Shown here: piece after piece, positions 60,501 through 64,000 of the stretch
How positions within the stretch are numbered: position 1 is the stretch's first letter
Layout of the letters: every line of letters begins with the position of its first letter
From: Opisthocomus hoazin
Lineage: Eukaryota; Chordata; Aves; Opisthocomiformes; Opisthocomidae
Direction: 5' to 3'
DNA length: 64,000 nt
Assembly (NCBI RefSeq): GCF_030867145.1
Contig: NC_134454.1
Span: 51,952,830-52,016,829, forward strand
Made by a program: the position numbers and the translations under genes
The notes under the pieces: model-generated
Databases searched by the model: none
The model's input: the letters and a program-made list of their open reading frames with translations, nothing else
Told to the model about the DNA's origin: nothing

Positions 60501-63500
60501 ATAATAGTGACACTGCCATATCTATGCAAAGAGATCAAGTATGATGTTTCTCATAGGCACTGAATTAATTCTTACAGTATGTTTTAAGCTTTTTCCAAGC
60601 CAACTGCAAAACTACAACACAAATGGTGTGCAATGCATGTTTGAACTAAGCCTTAAAAGGGGAACATTAAAGGCCACTGGTCTAATGCATTTAGATTTCC
60701 AGGCTCCTAAGGGATACTTTTCCCATGAAAAGTGTTTCTTGTTACATTGTGCAACAAACTACATGAGAAGCCAAATTCTGGCTTTGTGGTATATCCACAG
60801 GGCTTTTCTTTCACCAGTTTTAGCTGATTTTAGGTTAAAAATAAGCCCTAATACTTGGAAAATTTTGCCGTCACCAAAAAGCCCAGAAAAGAAAGTAAGG
60901 CTTTATATGTAGGAGAAGATGTAGATGTATTCATGTAACATTTTGTGCATTTGCTAAGCAAACAGATGTTCAAACACGGCATCTGCCTCAGTTCCCTCCC
61001 AGAGCTTTTGGAGGAATAAACTTTATCTTCTCCTGAACCGAACCAAAAGGCTTATTCTGATTGTCTTTTCATCTACAACACATGTAGAAACAACAGTATC
61101 AATGACACAAAGTCATCAGCTTCCTTCTGATACCTGTGTGCATATATGTATCTGTTGCCATTTACACCGATAGGTCCTCATTTTGAACGGCTTGTCATAC
61201 GAAGTGGCATGACCACATTCCAGTGTACCCTTTACAAAGTGGGACTGCATTACAACCAAATAAAATGCATTTGACTCTCCAGCAGTAAATCACTGGTTAA
61301 CTTTTCTTTATTTCAACATCATGTTTGACTTCTAGACTGGGTTTCCAACTATTCTGAAACACAACAGACTTCATAAAATCTCCTTTGACTGTAGAGACCG
61401 GCTATTCAACCGTTACTTTGGTCATACACTGACAAAACAAAAGTGGGGTGGGGGGACAGGGAGAACCAAAAAGCCTTTCCCAAATTTAAGAAATATAGCT
61501 AGTAAAACTACAATTTAAATAATGTCAGAAAGTTAAAAAGTCATGGGGAACTGTCCTACCTAGAACCCGCATGTCTGAGGCTAACAGCTAATCAGGATTC
61601 ACATACAATTATGCACATTTCTGCCAATGGCTGTTTGTGCCAAAGCACAAGCTACATCTGAAAATATTTATGTAGATAAACCTTTCTAGGGAGTGCCACT
61701 CACATTGTTAAAGAGTTTCTCGGAGGAGCCCATGGTATCCCTGTAACACAATACTGGTGTCACAAGGCTTCTGAGTCTTTCCGATTTCACGCGAGTGTGC
61801 ATCTAGATAAAAACATCTGGGTAAAGGATGCAAGGAGAAAAAGAGTCCCTAGTCAGCAATGTCCAGTGCAACATGCACACTCCCAGGTACACATTTAATC
61901 AGTACCTTTTAATTGCTTATCTGTATGTCTTTCTGGCTCTTCCATCTATCTGTTAAAACAGGCATCAGTACTGCATATAGAGAGAGAAACAGTGACTTGC
62001 CTGAAGAGAAACAAAGTATCTATCAGTGTTTATTCTTTAAATTTCCCTTTGCTTTCCCTGATTTTCCACCTTGCAATACCAAAAAACACACCTATGTGAA
62101 TTTCTTGTTGACTGTAGCTGTGTGACACAGCTCAGCAGTGGTTTCGGAGGAACAAACTCTGGTTCATTCTGAGTCAAACCCAATGGCTCAGTCTAATTGA
62201 TTCAACTTCCGTCCAAAGCATCTGTAGAGAGAACTGGCTTATAATCAGTGTTGCTCAGGCATCCACGCGCACATACATGTTGTCAGATTATTATCACAAA
62301 CCAGAGATTATCATAAGATTCAGAATTTACAATTATCAACATTGCATTAATTCTTAGAATAATTCCTTACAGCAAAAAGAAATCGTAAGAAGATGTACCT
62401 TTTTTCTTTAGCATCTAGGAGTCTCTTCATGACCACATAAATGGATCAAGATTAATTGTATGCATGCAAAAACACTAAATCCTATCTTTGCACAAGGAAC
62501 TTAAAAAAACATTAAATGTCAAAGTATACAAGCACATTATTCTACGAATGCAAAAAAAACTGAGAATACTAAATACCTGAAAAACAAATTAAATACTCTA
62601 GTTCTCGCCACTGTTAGTAGCACATTACCACAAACTGAAAAATCGTCCTTCTTTATTGTTAATTTTTTTTTCTTTTACCTGACTGACATTTTACCCACCA
62701 GAGCAAAATCCAGGTTTTCCAGTTATTTGCATGAAGTGGAACAGTAGGGGGAGCTCAACGCTTTTTTCCTTGTAAACCTCAAAAGATCATCACTCGTTTC
62801 TTAGCATAGGCAGCTATTCATGTCAAAAGTTGTCCCCTATAAATACAAGAGGTTTGCATATGCAATGTTATTCAAAATACAGCTAGAATTGTTCTCACTA
62901 TCCAGCCTAAAATTTAAGCACTCATTCTTCTGAAAATTTCCGAGTCTCTTCATGAAAAGTTGTAGATCCATTAAACTCTTTACTTTGGAGTAAAATATTA
63001 ACTTCTTGCAATCTCTTTATAAACATATAGCTACCAATATAAAAACAAAATTTTGGAGTATTTTTGTTTCGATTCTACGTAAGGTAATGCAAAGCCAAAA
63101 TTCAAAATATCGCTGGGTTAGGAAGTGGGCTAACAGAAGTACAGCACCCTCACAGCCTACTTCGTTATTATACCCATACCAGGTTAATCAACGGGTTTTA
63201 TTCACATATATATTTAAACCACCTTCGCACTTTATACAACTCTCTATACACGTCTAAAGCAGCATTGTGCAAGTGTCGAATAGTCTCTTTTCTCTGTCTC
63301 TTCAGACAAATGAAATCTTTTCCCTACCAATTGCCTCAAATATTATTACAGATTCACCAATCTTCCTTGAGAGAATTGAGCACTACCTAAATTCAGTGTT
63401 AAGTGCCAGAGGAATTTGACTAATATACAACAATCACTATACTGCTACCATTAGCTATGCGTCTCAGGCATGAGAATTCTTTCCATTTCTGCCTACGTTC

Positions 63501-64000
63501 AGGTTTACAAATCACCCCATACTGGCTTAGGCAACATACTATCTGACTGCCTTACAGATATAAACTGAGGCTACAGTTGTAACTGAAGTTATAACTGTAG
63601 TTATAACTGACGCTTACCATACAACCTACATTTTTACTTCGGTACGTAACTAAGTGCCTCAACTCCTGCAGAACTATCAAATGGAAGCCAATTATTTTCT
63701 ACCTTCTAAATCAGGTTTCTCCACTATTTTACATGCATTTGCAGGAATCCTACTTTCCTCAAGTATTAAGGCTTTACATAAGACTTAAAAGGACCGTTTT
63801 TTCTTAGTACTACATGCTTTTCTAATGGATTCTCACACGAAGATAGAAAGATACCTCCATTGTTACTGTACTTCCACTTAAAGGAAGACATTGATTAGTT
63901 GTTGCCTTTCAATCCTTCTCTGCACTCACTTTAAAACAATACAGATTGGAAACAGTCTCCTGATGGACTTCTGTTATTGTTTTATAAAATTATATATAGC
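57511..64000. other. AT-rich intergenic sequence, no gene seen
   Basis: No supported gene, RNA or transposon. A 123-codon open frame at 60541-60912 has no recognisable domain and no codon-level sign of being real. A small palindromic tandem repeat lies at 63575-63610. Confidence 0.5.
63575..63610. repeat. 12-bp tandem repeat, three units
   Basis: AGTTGTAACTGA, AGTTATAACTGT and AGTTATAACTGA in perfect register. The core AGTTATAACT is a 10-bp palindrome. Confidence 0.85.

Noticed and set aside
60541..60912. 123-codon open frame, plus strand
   Set aside because: No recognisable motif or gene context; a frame of this length is expected occasionally by chance in 64 kb.

Overview
The window looks like bird nuclear DNA. 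It is AT-rich, holds many CR1 non-LTR retrotransposons whose 3' ends carry the 8-bp ATTCTGTG-type repeat, holds ERVL-type LTR pieces, and contains one vertebrate gene split into small exons with GT-AG introns. I cannot name the species. In human the gene order is GNAQ, CEP78, PSAT1. That block is Z-linked in chicken, so a Z-chromosome origin is likely, but this is inference only.

Left half (about 1-30 kb): one gene, CEP78 (centrosomal protein 78), on the minus strand. I resolved 15 coding exons between 27643 (start codon) and 2741 (stop codon). Their lengths add to 2319 nt with compatible phases at every junction, giving a 772-residue protein: N-terminal leucine-rich repeats, a basic/proline-rich middle, a short coiled coil and a low-complexity tail. 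The start codon lies just inside an exon with a clear splice acceptor, so a non-coding first exon should lie upstream in the CpG island at about 28.8-30.3 kb. A further acceptor-plus-ORF block at 1070-1287 is phase-compatible with a weak donor in the last exon and may be an alternative terminal exon. Introns carry three CR1 fragments, all in the gene's own direction, and one ERVL-LTR fragment.

Right half (about 30-64 kb): no host gene seen; probably the intergenic space between CEP78 and GNAQ. It is populated by CR1 copies of different ages: a plus-strand 3' fragment at 36.0-36.8 kb, a very old relic at 38.6-39.4 kb, and a long minus-strand copy at 40-43.5 kb that is itself split by a 0.7-kb LTR-like block. 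The most striking structure is at 44.66-52.65 kb. There an ERVL-type LTR (minus) is interrupted by a 5'-truncated CR1 (plus), which is interrupted in turn by a nearly intact full-length CR1 of about 4.45 kb (plus). The inner insertion is flanked by a short target-site duplication (4-7 bp). The inner CR1 has a GC-rich 5' UTR, ORF1 and ORF2 with endonuclease and reverse transcriptase domains, broken only by three premature stops that I could see. The remainder (52.7-64 kb) is AT-rich and shows no recognisable gene.

I found no bacterial-type system, CRISPR array, rRNA or tRNA. The points most worth following up are the three-layer transposon nest, the stop codon shared by the two nested CR1 copies, the degenerate esterase domain of ORF1, and the possible extra 3' exon of CEP78.
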